NCBI GenBank assembly: GCA_001414485.1
Contig: LLEY01000019.1
Span: 124,001 to 188,000 of the forward strand
Direction of reading: 5' to 3'
From: Calycina herbarum
Lineage: Eukaryota > Ascomycota > Leotiomycetes > Helotiales > Pezizellaceae
Length of the DNA: 64,000 nucleotides
The position numbers and the translations under genes are program-made. This document shows, piece by piece, positions 54,875-64,000 of the stretch. The notes beneath the pieces are model-generated. The model was given only the letters and a program-made list of their open reading frames with translations. It had not been told where the DNA came from and searched no databases. Within the stretch, counting starts at the first letter, position 1. The number at the start of each line of letters is the position of its first letter.

Positions 54875-56288
54875 TCAGTCGGTTCCTCCAGCCTTCTTTC
54901 CCTCTACTACACCTCCCTCCCCCTTCTGATTCTCTGCTCTCGTCTTCTTTCTCGCTCCGGTCATGCCTTCTTCCTTTCTGTCCGCAGATGAAAATTCCAA
55001 ATTCCCTCCGAGTAATTTCCGAAGCAGCAGCTGCTGCCTCTCCCGCCTATTTCCCCATTCTTCACGAGTCCTTACACTCTTTTTGGACCAATGTAATTGC
55101 AACTGGAATTCATCTTCTGGAAGCGTTTCTGTGAGGGCCTCGTAAGTCTGTTCAGCCACTTTAGCAGCTTGGATGACCCGGCACCTCTTTTCTTTCAAAA
55201 GCCCGTCCTGTGCGACACTATCCGGCCGAGTGGCGGTTTCTTGCATGTCGGTTATCTTGTAAAGCCAATCCTTCGCGGGCTCCATGTGGGCGAGGATGAA
55301 GAGACCGATTGTGATGGTCGGGCAATTCTGCTTGTCCCGTAAACCAGCCGTTTGTATAGTACCATCTTGTTGAGCAGCTTTGATATCCTCCATTCTGGAG
55401 AGCCAACCGTGGAAAGGTTTCGGATACTGGGAATCCAAATCAAGAAGGCCTCTGACAAGTTTTGCATAATCGTTGAGCGTCTTTTCGACCGCATACTCGG
55501 TTTCCTCCATCTCAAGTAACTCTTGTGCCATCTCATGAGATACCCCAAACAAAATCTTGAACAAAATTTGGTATTGGCGTTTAAGCAAGGAAGAGTTTTT
55601 GGGTTCTTCGAGGATCTTGTCCAGTGCACCAACGCAGCCAATAACACCCATCTTGTTAGCCAAGATATTTCGTTCCGGTCTGACTCTACGACCAACAATT
55701 TTTGGGTGGCTGGTCGGGTGGTCCTCAGGATATCCCAACACGTAGAGATCCAGTAACAATGGGAATTCTCCAAGGTGATGCTTCTTTTTCAATTGGTGAA
55801 GATTCTTCAGAACCTTTTCCATCTCGACACACTGAAACAATGCTTCTTCTTGTTTGCGTTTGGCATTTGCTGTTGCTATTTCAACGAATAGAGGGATCGA
55901 CTCTGATGGGGCGACGAAAATTGTTTTGTTTGTTTTGATGATTTAGAAATTCGCCTGGTCGATGAGACCTTTCGCATACTTCTTGACTTCTTGTTGTGAC
56001 TTTGGGGGCAGCTCAGTGGGTTTCGTGCTAACGTGGAGGTTGCTGGTTCGTAAGTCGATATTGTACGCCCGATGCATTGCAAGAACCGTAGAGGTCAATT
56101 GCAAGTCGTGAGGAGAGTCTTGCTAAAGATTACCTGGTTAGCGAAGAAGTCAAGATGAAAAAGTAACAAACTTAAACACATACAAGTGGTGGGCGTAGAG
56201 TTGCAAGACCCCTCCTGCCAAGCCTAGGAAAGATGAGAGCCATTGCCATGAGAGTCGGAATCTCAAGGTTGGACAGAAGAGTATCCAT
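54875..56288 (-). CDS. Orphan protein, 428 residues, function unknown
   Basis: Three minus-strand exons are proposed: 56288-56184 (MDTLLSNLEIPTLMAM), 56122-55969 and 55902-54875. The first intron has a GTATGT donor and a CTAAC-bearing tail; the second uses a weaker GTCTCA donor with CTAAAT and CATCAG, but joins in phase (EVKKYAK|ESIPLFVEIATANAKRKQEE). If the second intron is not used, the upstream part would be a separate 94-residue protein ending at 55943. The protein is mostly helical and charged (KVLKNLHQLKKKHHLGEF; LEMEETEYAVEKTLNDY) with a Lys/Gly/Glu-rich tail. No domain was recognised. The gene lies right beside the stray 18S fragment in an otherwise gene-poor stretch. Confidence 0.6.
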
Positions 56289-58405
56289 GGCTTCTATCAA
56301 CACGGTATGCTTCTGTCTTGAAAGGGCAGTAGAATGATGCACCTCAAAGACTGCACCTTAAAGAGCGGTAAAAGAAAAATGCATTCTAAAGATGGTAAAA
56401 TGCAATGCACTCTAATGAGACTTACACATACATCAAGGAGAGTGGCATCTATCGGAAATTTCCGTAGCCATATCACAGAATGCAAATGCGGAAGAGTTGC
56501 GTCTACCGGAATCCTCCGCAGGCTGCAGCTAACAGGTGTATACAAACAGAGCACCTGCCGTTTGTTCAAAACATACATGTGCTTATACTTTTAGAGACTA
56601 CACCGCTTTGTTTTATTTCTAAAAGATTATTTTTATCTATCAAAATATATTTTAATACTTGTTAATAAAATTAGTGAATGATAAATTAAACCAGATAGTT
56701 TGGCTTATTTAGAGGTAATTCTGATACCAGAAGAATAAGCGACCTACTTTAATTCTTTGAGCTTTCACCTACTCTATAATATTCAATCCTACATTGCTCC
56801 TTTAAGCATGATACTGCGCTCAACTCTCAGAGGAACAACGTGAGTAAGTTTTATTTTGACAAGAACAAGGCAATCGAGCTACAAGATTTTCTCACAATGT
56901 ACTCCATAGGTGTGGGGGCTTTCTTCTTGAGTGCTTGACAAATGCCACGTTTGGTAACACGATTCTTGGTCCCTCCCTACCCAGGAGCCGAACCAGGTAA
57001 TAAATCTCGAGGGAAATGGGTGGATTTTGGACCAATCTCATCGCCATTCCTTCAAAAAGCAGGCATCAAATCTGCCTCAAAAGAGCCCGCTGAGTCCTTT
57101 GTGGGTCCCCATGGCTTAGATACTGTGACAAAAATGTAAATCGTAGTATTGACATAGCTTAGATTTCTTTAAGAAAGACTCCAAAAATATAATTGGTATT
57201 TATTGTATACATTACAACCCCTCGGGGCCAGTGGACTAAATTACACCATGTGCACCCTCCTCCGATACTTCGCCTCATAACCCGTGCGACACTCCGGTGA
57301 CCTTGAAAAGGCTAATAGCTTGTCAGGTGCTTATTCTTAGCTAAATAGGGCGTGGCAACTTAGCGTGCATGGCGAATGGATTTGACTGGACCCGAGCTAT
57401 GCTGTGTCGCAGGCAAAAAATGTGTGTCGTAGTGCGAACTTCGCTTAAAATTGGTTTAGCGACATCAACATTGGAAAAGCCATCTGTTTTTCATCTCATC
57501 ATCTCAACTACTGATTCTATCTTCTGTGAATAACAACTCAACAATTACTTAAAACTCATGTGTTTCAATTCACGATGCCCTATCAAGACAAAAGAAAGAT
57601 TCACCAGACCTTAATTAAAATTCCAATCACTCCGCATCACCATCACTACCCACCGCCCGATTTTCCAACGCTATGCTAGAACTCTCCAGAAAAAAATAGA
57701 ATTGCCCCAAATACTTTGAAACAATAGAACTTGGTTGTTCCAGGTTTTTGGAGTAAATAATTAAATTAACCTAGAAAATTAGAACGAGCCATTTAATGAC
57801 AATTTTCTTATTCATTGTAACTGCCTATTGAACTTGAATACGATGGAACTAGACAGGCTCGAAGCGGATGAGTTAGGAAGGAGGAAATGTTGGAGCTAAT
57901 GAGATCTAACTAGGTAGGTTTTAGCGGAGTGATTTCTGAATACCTAGCTGTATATTCTTCTTTTCTTATGCCCAGGGTGGAACCTTTTGATGTTGTAGAT
58001 AGTGGGTTGGCCAATTCATTCGTCGTTCCCTTATATGATCATCTTTATTTAAGAATGGGGAGATGGAACTTAGTTAACGAGATACTTTCTTGGAAGTTTG
58101 CAAGAATGGGAAACATAGTAAATGAAGTAATCAACATGCACTTCCTAAAGACATCACAGCTCGAGCACCTGGAGAAATGACCTCCCAGCGCTGACCCCCA
58201 ACAATACGCTCTAGAGATTCTAGCAGGAAAATTCACAGTGACCCTCTTTTCTGCGGTCATCAAACTCGCCATAGAGACATCTATGTCCTCGATCGTTGGC
58301 TCCCCACCTCTGTCCCTTATAGTGACCGTTATAGGACATGGAGAACTCTTCAATGTAAGGTGAAGGCGCTGTAATCCCAAAAGTAAATTTCAAGTTGGTT
58401 CGATT
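56289..58405. other. AT-rich gene-poor region
   Basis: About 2.1 kb. Short ORFs only, none convincing. A minus-strand frame at ~58187-58370 (VTIRDRGGEPTIEDIDVSM) reads like protein and follows a TTACAG acceptor, so it may be a further exon of the secreted-protein gene that follows. Confidence 0.45.
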
Positions 58406-59372
58406 TTATTTCTCCTTGCCAGACGGAACAACCACCAATTCGTGGTCGTTGACAACTTTGTTGTCGCTGTTAGTCAGAGTGATTTCGAATTGATAATTTT
58501 CATCCCCTTCGTTCTTCGGATGCTGGAGAAAGTGTACTTTGCATAAACCAAGAAACCCTGGAGAGGTTGGACAAATTTCCAGCGAGACATCTTTTCCCGA
58601 AATACACTCGATCGGTTCGTATGTTGGCGCAACCACTGCTTCAGAACCAATTTAATTCTGGGTCCAATAGTCAATGTACCAGCATTTGCCGCCAAACAAA
58701 CCGTTTGCGAATGTGATAGAAATCTTAACCGAATGTGTTGATTCAGGAGCGGAATCTGACATGAGCGTTGCTATTAGCTGGCCAGTAGTTTTATTTAGTG
58801 CAGGGAAAAATATTGTTTGTGTTAATGCGAAGCCACTACTACTGTATTCCAAAGTTTGGCACCAGTTCAAGTTAATTCACTTTCCTTTACAGCCCCTACA
58901 AACCAGGTGCTTAGCTGACGTAGCTTTGTGTTTCAAGCAATATAGTGTTGATTCCCGGCAGCTCGGTTGTCCGGTCCAAGTTTATGGTATGTTTTGATGT
59001 GGACCTTGGAGAGAACATTGTTCGAACCATCACGGTTTTTTTATATATCGTGCTTTGCTCATCAAGACTGCTTAGTTCTTTTGGGGAGTTTGCAATTTGA
59101 CTTGTAAGGAAGCAGGTTGCAGTGTTTGAGTAGCAATCGATCGAGACAAGGTTAGAGTGCTTAGCAAAGGCAGCTTTTGGATCGCGCTGGATAAAAGCGC
59201 CCGGAGGAGTTTGGAGCCAACGAGTGTATATCTCAATGTTCGGGTATGCTTGGTAGGCGGAAAGATCGTCTTTGACGATATCGTGGACGGGAATAGAGAG
59301 GATTGAGTTTTCGGTTGGGGCTGCCGATACCGATGACAATATTAAAAGGGGCGTGATGAAGAGGGAGAGCAT
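58406..59372 (-). CDS. Small secreted protein (effector-like), splicing partly unresolved
   Basis: The first minus-strand exon starts at 59372 with a clear signal peptide (MLSLFITPLLILSSVSA|AP), followed by ~100 residues containing a Cys pair (SIDCYSNTATCF). A second coding block reads SGFALTQTIFFPALN and LMSDSAPESTHSVKISITFAN, ending at 58702. A third, 58638-58406, is joined in phase by a 63-nt intron with a GTTTGT donor (AN|AVVAPTYEPIECISG) and ends VVPSGKEK. The first intron is not certain: the only donor in the required phase is a poor GTCCAC near 59018, with acceptors at 58840-58846. Further exons downstream to ~58190 are possible. No family was recognised. Secreted, Cys-containing and orphan, it is a candidate effector, or a gene starting to decay. 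Confidence 0.5.
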
Positions 59373-60953
59373 TTTGCTAGCTAATAGTATTTTAAAAAGA
59401 GGAGTAGTATTTGGTTTGCGTGAATGTGATGGATTGCTCTGATTTTTGTGCGGCAGGAGTTGAATTTATATCAATGGATACGCGGTGGCATAGACGTCTC
59501 GATCCCTAGGATCCTATTCGTCAAACGTATTCACTAACCGTATATCTCATTTACTAAATGATTGAACATACTACACTGAAGGATCCTTGCTTATTTCTAC
59601 ATTTAGTACCTAAAACGATACTATAGGTTACAACGTAAGAAGGGATTCTCAGACCGTAGAGTATTGAGATTGTCAATTACTAAGAAAATTATAAAGAATG
59701 AGTTTTACTGAACCCTTATTAATAGCAAATAAAGGTTTCTTAATACTTTAGGCTTACGAATCGGAAAATAGCCGAGTTTCAGCGCATAGAAGCAACCTTT
59801 AGCCTCGCTCTGCATGAGATCAACTGGAAGATGGTTCCTGACTGCTTTATCTGTTTCTCTCCAGAGACAGTTATGCCAAGAATGTCAGCTTCTACTGTAC
59901 TATCTTTATAGTACGGTCTAACTCTAGGCATAACTCTCACATAAGGTGGAAGCGGTACACCAGGCAGCAAATCAAAATTATAGATCATGATGAAAGAAAG
60001 AACCCTTCCCCCTACTCTTATTCTTGAAGTCAGAAGTAAGATACCACCCTATAATCTTATCATTTAGAAGAAGAAATTGAGGGAAGAATACTGACACGAG
60101 ATGAGGCCGTGAGAGACGCGACTGTGGCTCTTTTGTTCCAACGTGAGTTTTCCGTAAGCGATCAAAAGTAGCATTAATAAGCTTCTACCGAATCGCAAAA
60201 TGCAACTCGTAAGTCTAAGACTCATTCTCTGTCCTCTCGTCACTGGTGTCCCATTATTCTCAATTAAACGATAATTGCCTGGCATACTCCCCAACTCCAC
60301 GTTGAGATGTGGGTGTATTCTTGAAGTTGTAATTTGAGTTCTTTTGAGAATCGACATGTGAAATGACGAAACTCATGATAGTTCAGTTTCTCGACTGTGA
60401 GAAGTTTCCTTGAGAAGGCTGGATCTATTTGTAAACAATTCAATTGTTCGAGCTGGATGACGTATTGCTTTGGTGCGAGGGTTTTTGAATATGTAAGGCA
60501 TAGTTTTGCTATCGTCTGTTAGTCTTACGTTCAATTTGATTATTCGAAATTGATTGGAACACTCGAATTAATTGAATGAACCTACTGAAATATCTGGTTT
60601 TTGGTGATTTCGTTCGAGAATTGACCTACTGGCATGATGTTTTATGAGGCAGAATCCCAAGAGAAGTCATGGATTCCTGGGAACAAAGGTAAGAGTGGTA
60701 ATTGATATTCATATTATTCATCATATCCTACTCTATGTCACACATCCATTCCCAAAACTTTCCAATTTATAACTTGACTTTTCCACATCAAAGATGGCTA
60801 GTCAAACAAACTCCAACCCAAAAATCCAAAAAGTAACCATGCAACCCAAAACTCCAGGCTTCCATGTCCATGCCATGCCATTCAACGGTGTGATCAAGAA
60901 GAAAAGAAAAATTGGATATTGCAGTCTCAGTGCTCATTCATTGGTATCATAAC
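59373..60953. other. Intergenic with unresolved coding-like frames
   Basis: About 1.6 kb. Two minus-strand frames look protein-like: 60357-60064 (SMPGNYRLIENNGTPVTRGQ) and 59988-59779 (YNFDLLPGVPLPPYVRVMP). They could be exons of one gene or remnants of a decayed one; I found no convincing splice between them. The rest is AT-rich with nothing recognised. Confidence 0.4.
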
Positions 60954-62441
60954 TCAAAAGAAAACACTCTTCTTCTTCTGCACCTTCTTCCCCCCATGAG
61001 TCAAATTACTAAAAAATCCACTTGCGCTGGCTCCTGCTCCCTGAGAAGGGGCAGCAAGATACGGACTATTTTGATGGACAGAAGAAGTACTCATCGGCCT
61101 CTGATAAGGCGCTGGTTGTGTATGAGGCGCACTCTGATATTGTGGCATCCCTCCTTGTTGATGCCCCAGAGAATTCGAGTGTGGACGAGCTGGTAAAGGA
61201 GGATGTTGTTGAAATTGCACACGTTGAGGTTGTTGTTGAGGAGGTGCAGGAACACCATATTCTTTCCTCAGACGCTCGGTTTCCCGTGCTACTTCTGCTT
61301 CTCGACGCTGTCGTTCTCGCTCTTCTTCCTCGAGCATCTTTTTGATCCGTTTTTGCTCTCTGAGAACTTCTTTCTCACGGAGTTTTTCTTTGCGTTCTTC
61401 TTCTGCAACAATGGCTTTCAGGCGTGCAGTTTCGGCATCTATTTCCCATTGAGTTCTGGGATCTGCCGGAGAAGGTCGGGATGTTGGTTGGGCTTGTTGT
61501 CTTCGGTTTGCTTGCTGAGGTGGAATTTGGGAAGGTGGGATGTTGCTCATTCGCGGTGGACTCGAAGATTGGAACACAGCTCCTGTCATCATAGGAGGGG
61601 TGCTTCCGCTGTTCTTACGCCCTCCAATTACAGGTCCGCTATTCTTCCGTTTGGTATTTTGTGCCGCGGATGGGGTACCAATGTTGAACATTTCTCGACT
61701 GGCGTTGAAGAAGATATCTTTGATCACCGCTGCACCTAACAAGAATACAACTTCTAACCCTTTCACATCTTCCACGTCTACTCGGTGCATATTTGGTTCG
61801 TAGAGCGTCAGGGAGTTTTGATCCTTCCCGCTTTTGTACATCGCAACAATGATATCTGGTTCCTTGTTCTTCTTCCCATCTGCTGTCATTTTCCCGGCCA
61901 GATAACAAGAGATATCCCGTGTTAATTTTCCATCTCTTTTCCATTTGAATGATATCTTGGGTGTGATATCCGAAGCTGCTGGATCATCTTGTGTCCGGTC
62001 CAATGCCGACGCCGAGGGAAGTCGAAAACTGGATTGTGGCATCTCGAACTCCCAGTATTCCGACCGGTTCCATGTCCCCGCTACCTGACGTACCTTGACC
62101 TGTTGATCTGGGTTGTACAGCTGAATTATAAACGAATTGGGAACGACAGGTACGGGAGGTGCGGGAATGCCGTTTTGGGCGCGAAGTTCGGCCGCTGAGA
62201 GGGTCGGTTGTGTCCATTCTGGCTGGACCAGTACTTCTGCATATAAGACTTCGGGACTGTATGAATCGTATAAGGCAACGGCGTAGCAGTTCTTCGAAGC
62301 CGGGAGGGCGGGGTCTGGTTTTCGGAGGGAGTACTCTGGGTTGAGCTCGGAGGCATTTTGGGTCAGGTAAATGACACTCGAGAGGGGATTATCGGAAGTC
62401 GAGGCTTTGATGTAAAAGGTAGGGAGGTTCTCGTCCAACAT
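60954..62441 (-). CDS. Proline/glutamine-rich coiled-coil protein, function unknown
   Basis: A single-exon gene of 495 residues from ATG 62441 (MLDENLPTFYIKASTSDN); the frame is open 42 codons further upstream but without an ATG. Residues ~1-240 look like a folded domain with FIIQLYNPDQQVKVRQVAG, SEYWEFEMPQSSFRLP and ISFKWKRDGKLTRDISCYLA, ending VEDVKGLEVVFLLGAAVIKD. Then come a Pro/Ser/Gln-rich stretch, a strongly charged coiled coil at ~320-400 (EEERKEKLREKEVLREQKR) and a tail ending GGKKVQKKKSVFF. The domain order suggests a conserved filamentous-fungus protein; I do not recognise its family or function. Confidence 0.75.
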   Translation of the reverse strand: MLDENLPTFYIKASTSDNPLSSVIYLTQNASELNPEYSLRKPDPALPASKNCYAVALYDSYSPEVLYAEVLVQPEWTQPTLSAAELRAQNGIPAPPVPVVPNSFIIQLYNPDQQVKVRQVAGTWNRSEYWEFEMPQSSFRLPSASALDRTQDDPAASDITPKISFKWKRDGKLTRDISCYLAGKMTADGKKNKEPDIIVAMYKSGKDQNSLTLYEPNMHRVDVEDVKGLEVVFLLGAAVIKDIFFNASREMFNIGTPSAAQNTKRKNSGPVIGGRKNSGSTPPMMTGAVFQSSSPPRMSNIPPSQIPPQQANRRQQAQPTSRPSPADPRTQWEIDAETARLKAIVAEEERKEKLREKEVLREQKRIKKMLEEEERERQRREAEVARETERLRKEYGVPAPPQQQPQRVQFQQHPPLPARPHSNSLGHQQGGMPQYQSAPHTQPAPYQRPMSTSSVHQNSPYLAAPSQGAGASASGFFSNLTHGGKKVQKKKSVFF

Positions 62442-63118
62442 TTTGCCGTAGAGGTGGCTGCTGGCATGCAGCAGAAACGAAGGAGGGGTTCTGAGGTTTG
62501 AGGAGCGAGAGTTGCAAGTTGGCAGGTCTAGGGTAGGTAGGTAGGTGGAAAGATTGCTCGTGATCAATCTCTATGTAGGTGAGGTGTTGGAAAGAGGTTG
62601 AAGATGGTCAGGCGCCAGGATCATGATCGTTCTGTGCAGGAAGCCGAAAAGTGAATACGGAAGCTGGGCGGCTGGCTGGTGGAGCTGAGGAGGTTGAATA
62701 TTGAAGGCTTTTCGGAATCGGATTGCTGCTGCGGATTGCTTGTCGCGGACTCTGGCTGGGTACGGTACGCGGGGCTGACGAGTCAACGTGTATTGAATAG
62801 GTTAATGAGGCTGAGTCGCTCCCGAGAATTTGATTCCCCTCGAGGCTGTCATGGTTGTCACGGCTGTCGGCAAACGGAAGGCGCCCATATGATTGGTCGA
62901 ATAGTATATATTCTATTTTAAGTAGGGATGGCACTGGATGGGTTTGTTTGCTCAAAGATTCAACAGCTGGTGGCGTCAATCTCAGAATGTTTGTTTTTGG
63001 GGTGAGAATAACGTCTCATTGAATCTGAAGCTCGCAAAACCTTCATCTGAATACATAACGTCAGTTCAGTTAGTTCTTATTGACTTCTCCTGATCACTCG
63101 CTTGAGATACTTCTAAAT
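62442..63118. other. Divergent promoter region
   Basis: About 680 bases between the coiled-coil gene and RPA12. No supported feature. Confidence 0.5.
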
Positions 63119-63685
63119 ATGTCCAATAGGCGTGTCGACCGAGTCGACCCCTCGCTTCAATATCGGCCCTCTTGGCAGATCACAGCTTGCCAAGTTTAGA
63201 ACCAGTCAAAAAGACCACCATCAAAAAGACCATCCTAGCCCCCCTTTTCTGCTCAACATGCGGAAATATTCTTGATCACTCGGGTGATAAAACAATAAAG
63301 TGTGACTGCTGTGGCGAAGTCAATCCAAGTCAGGCACTCTGACTAGGTAGCCTTCAATTGCTGATATTCTGCATAGATACGGTTATTTCAGAAGCGGTAT
63401 CCATGAAATCAGAAAATTTCCCTTCGGCTCTTAGAAACAAACTCGTCTCCAAAACCCAAGCTGTCACCCCCAAGGATCGAGAAAACACCAAGCGAATCAC
63501 GCACGATTGCCCGAAATGCGACGCCAAGGAAATGACTTGGTCCGAGGCACAATTACGAGGTGCAGATGAGGGGACCACAATCTTCTATAGATGCACAGTG
63601 TGCGGACACAGGTATTTATCCTTTGTGGTTTCTCCTCGATAGAGACTAATTCTTGTGTTTGCTCAGAGAAAAGGAAGAAAATTGA
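63119..63685 (+). CDS. rpa12: RNA polymerase I subunit Rpa12 (TFIIS-like zinc ribbon)
   Basis: Rpa12 supports transcript cleavage and termination by Pol I in the nucleolus. The N-terminal ribbon is FCSTCGNIL...KCDCCGEVNP, ending at 63328. It joins in phase to exon 63377-63611 (TVISEAVSM, FPSALRNKLVSKTQA) and then to 63667-63685. The C-terminal ribbon CPKCDAKEMTW...RGADEGTTIFYRCTVCGHR is intact, including the acidic D-E loop tip needed for cleavage, and the last splice gives the end REKEEN. Without that splice the frame would run on to 63642. The 5' end is uncertain: no ATG precedes the first ribbon in frame, so a short first exon is assumed, perhaps from ATG 63119 with an intron before 63200. 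Confidence 0.83.
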
Positions 63686-64000
63686 GCACGGTTTGGTGGT
63701 GAGGGAGTTGGAGTTCAGCTTGATGAAGTCAAAGGCGTTTCAGTTATCTATTACGTGCCGGAATAATACCATTTGTTTGGAAGGATTGTCATGGCTAAGT
63801 TGTTGATTGGTACAAGGAGTCAGTTTAAGCTTATTTCATTTCACAGGTCACTTACGTTAGTCGAATTTACATACGACAATTTCACAAATTGAAACATTAC
63901 GGAGATTAAGTAGCCCACCCTTAAGTGAGTAAGAAATAGAACACAAAATACAGTAGCGGTTTGAAAATACATATGTAGCGCTGCTTAACGACCGCCTGCC
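63686..64000. other. Intergenic, right edge
   Basis: About 315 bases, AT-rich; nothing recognised. Confidence 0.5.

Overview
The window is nuclear DNA of a filamentous ascomycete (Pezizomycotina). Genes are split by many short introns (about 42-110 nt) with GTRNGT donors and CTAAC/CTAAT branch sites. Several families are typical of filamentous fungi (2EXR, DHA14 MFS, OPT transporter, Tea4/Bud14-like SH3 protein, Argonaute). AT-rich islands carry C-to-T type decay resembling RIP. An SSU rDNA fragment with a group I intron at the S943 site would fit Leotiomycetes, but the order cannot be fixed from sequence alone.

Layout. 1-5.5 kb: 3' end of an IBA57/CAF17 gene, DCP2 (minus), a DUF4112 gene (plus). 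5.8-11 kb: secreted CE1 esterase (minus), divergent from a 14-exon OPT transporter. 13-16 kb: RNR small subunit with MCB-like promoter boxes, convergent with SRP9/21. 16-20.3 kb: AT-rich island with a TIR element, tandem degenerate repeats, an intact 2EXR gene and a decayed gene. 20.4-27.6 kb: DHA14 MFS transporter and a full-length Argonaute, separated by a spacer containing a 97-bp hairpin element. 29.6-33.6 kb: a decayed gene, a frame-disrupted orphan gene and a small membrane-protein gene. 33.9-53.2 kb is a housekeeping block: homoserine dehydrogenase, a small membrane protein, TRM8, MDM1-like sorting nexin, VPS25, RTT107/BRC1, Tea4/Bud14-like SH3 protein and STE50. 53.9-54.5 kb: decayed 18S rRNA fragment with its group I intron. 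54.9-60.4 kb: an orphan gene, a small secreted-protein gene with difficult splicing, and unresolved frames. 61-63.7 kb: a coiled-coil orphan and RPA12.

The genes do not form an operon or an obvious biosynthetic cluster. Functional themes are RNA biology (DCP2, AGO, TRM8, SRP9/21, RPA12), membrane traffic (MDM1, VPS25), polarity and MAPK signalling (Tea4/Bud14-like, STE50) and genome maintenance (RNR2, RTT107). I found no convincing new multi-gene system. The most unusual items are the displaced rDNA fragment with its group I intron, the hairpin element upstream of Argonaute, and the decayed or frame-disrupted genes. Exon borders were placed by hand from splice signals and reading phase; no alignment was run.
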